Below, piece by piece: positions 62,487-64,000 of a DNA stretch of 64,000 bases; position 1 is the first letter of the stretch, and every line of letters begins with the position of its first letter. The notes under the pieces were generated by a model, which worked only from the letters and a program-made list of their open reading frames with translations, searched no databases and had not been told where the DNA came from. Both the position numbers and the translations under genes were made by a program. The DNA lies in NCBI GenBank assembly GCA_946699065.1, contig CAMPDV010000281.1, positions 248,001-312,000 on the forward strand, written 5' to 3'. The stretch comes from Loxodes magnus. Its lineage: Eukaryota > Ciliophora > Karyorelictea > Loxodida > Loxodidae.

Positions 62487-63601
62487 AAGTTTTTTTAATT
62501 ATAAGCATTAATTTAAAAAATTGTTTTAAGCTTTTAGAAGAATTTAGATAAAAGAAACTATATCTGATTCTTAAAAAAACGGAAGAGTCATAAATAAAAT
62601 TTTGGAAATAGGAAGATTGGTTAAGCTTAAGGAGATGTTGGATGTATTTAGAACAAAGAAAAGACCAGAGTCTATTCAAAGCTTAGCCATTTTGTATAAT
62701 AATCGAAATTGCTTAAAGTAATGCAAATTAAGTTTTCGAATGGTAGTTCATACCAAGATTTACAGTAATCGACTATCTTTTTATTGCTAAAATAAGTTTG
62801 TAAGCAAGTTTCATTTTAAAAAATTTAGAAAACGCGCTAGTAGAAAATCCATAATATGGACATCAATTGTGAAGTTCATTTCTTTCAAAAAGGCCAAGTC
62901 ATTATAACTACAGTATCTACTTGATTATAGATATGAAAGTTGTAGTTCGAATCATTTTAGCAGTTCATAACACATACTAGTTATTTTCAAGTATAATTTA
63001 AAAAAGGGGATTTCTATAGAAACTATTAAGTTTATTATGCTTACTTCACCACGTTTAATCTAAAGCTATATGCTATAGCAGATTATGTAGCTTAATAAAA
63101 TAGTTAGATGATAGAATGAAATGGATGTAGAGATATGGAGGAAAATGAATAACATGTACTACCAGAGCTTAAGTTTAATGTTTTACTCTATTTATTTTTT
63201 ATGATTTTATTAGTTTAACTTTTTGCTTTTAAGGTTGAAAATTTAAAGTATGTAAAAAGGAAAAAAATCGCTTTTCTAGTGTTTTCTAGTGTTTTCTTAG
63301 GTTAGCTTTTGCTATTATTAAATCGATATAATTTCTCTTATTTGATTTTCCATTTTATAAGAGAACTGAAAATCCAGTCAATTTAGATTCTATCATATGA
63401 TGATATCACGAACCTTTTTGATAAGTTCATCTCTTCTCTCCAAGATTTATCTAGCCTTTCATAATTCTAACTTGTAAAGCTAGCCTTTAATATGAAAATA
63501 AAGTTTCTATTCTCTACTGAAATTAGAAGCCCTTTTATATTTTCTAAGCCAATGAAATTATTAAAATTTTATCTTTTCCTTTATAAGAAAAACGAAATGC
63601 A
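62487..63601 (+). CDS. Coding-like plus-strand frame, hypothetical
   Basis: A frame on the plus strand is open with only a few TGA and has balanced composition between about 62640 and 63180 (for example SNGSSYQDLQQS and VHFFQKGQVIITT, the latter faintly like the start of a cyclic nucleotide-binding domain). After 63180 it becomes hydrophobic and less convincing. No ATG can be chosen with confidence. Confidence 0.3.
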
Positions 63602-64000
63602 ATGAGTATTTCCTTATAAAAGACAACTTGAGAAGCTAATTTAAGTTACCATACCTACGTATTTTCCTTCATACATTGCCTTTGCTTTTTATCCTTTTAA
63701 TCTAGAATTTGAAATCTTTCAAAATTGTAAAAAGCAGCTATTAACCTCTAGCATTATTCTTTTATAGTGAAACTAAAAAATAGAGAATCATAGGAAACTG
63801 ACTAACTGTTGATGACTGTATATTTAAAGGCATCATTATGAAGAATACTGTAGCCTATTCCATTTTTATGAAGACAGTGTTAACTTTTTATTTATAAGCG
63901 TATAAGTTAAAACCACTTCAGTTACAAAGATGTCTATATTACATCCTTTAGCTTCCTAATAGCCATTAAGCTCTCTATCGAACTGTTTACTTGAATAGAT
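63602..64000. other. Window end, no recognised gene
   Basis: Short stretch with no motif, RNA or repeat seen on either strand. Confidence 0.35.

Noticed and set aside
62485-62679. 64-codon minus-strand frame
   Set aside because: The plus strand in the same region has better composition and continues much further; the minus frame has no motif.

Overview
The window is AT-rich nuclear DNA of a ciliate. Long reading frames stay open only if TAA and TAG are read as glutamine, and TGA occurs both inside frames, where tryptophan fits, and at their ends. The intact 429-codon frame at 60589-61878 has about 27 in-frame TAA/TAG, four internal TGA and a terminal TGA. The 438-codon GTPase in the tandem array has five TGA and four TGG tryptophans. 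This pattern matches the ambiguous code described for karyorelict ciliates (TGA as tryptophan or the only stop). The heterotrich Condylostoma, where all three codons are ambiguous, is the other candidate. U6 snRNA, eukaryotic tRNAs and a Pol III-like structured RNA confirm a nuclear genome.

Left half (2434-35503): sixteen near-identical head-to-tail 2067-bp units. Each unit carries one gene for an AIG1/GIMAP-like GTPase, followed by a charged Val/Pro-rich (alveolin-like) region and a hydrophobic C-terminus, plus a 750-bp spacer. There are 15 full-length copies (three with a +1 indel in the coding frame) and a split copy at the two ends. Both array ends fall at almost the same unit coordinate, inside the gene.

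Middle (35.5-46.7 kb): mostly gene-poor, very AT-rich DNA. It holds a degenerate tRNA-Asn, two tRNA-Pro(AGG) genes in an inverted duplication 8.4 kb apart, a 230-nt structured RNA candidate, a leucine-rich minus-strand fragment, and a frame-broken cysteine-rich membrane protein gene.

Right part (46.7-64 kb): denser coding sequence. It includes several hydrophobic proteins on the plus strand, a tRNA-Ile(UAU) antisense inside a coding-like stretch, a degenerate protein kinase on the minus strand, a Q/N/S/K-rich 635-aa protein on the minus strand, a decayed Ty3/gypsy-like reverse transcriptase fragment, and U6 snRNA. Because the code has almost no stop signal, AT-rich antisense and shifted frames also look open. 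I therefore give confident calls only where start, stop, frame continuity and composition or motifs agree. Many families could not be named.
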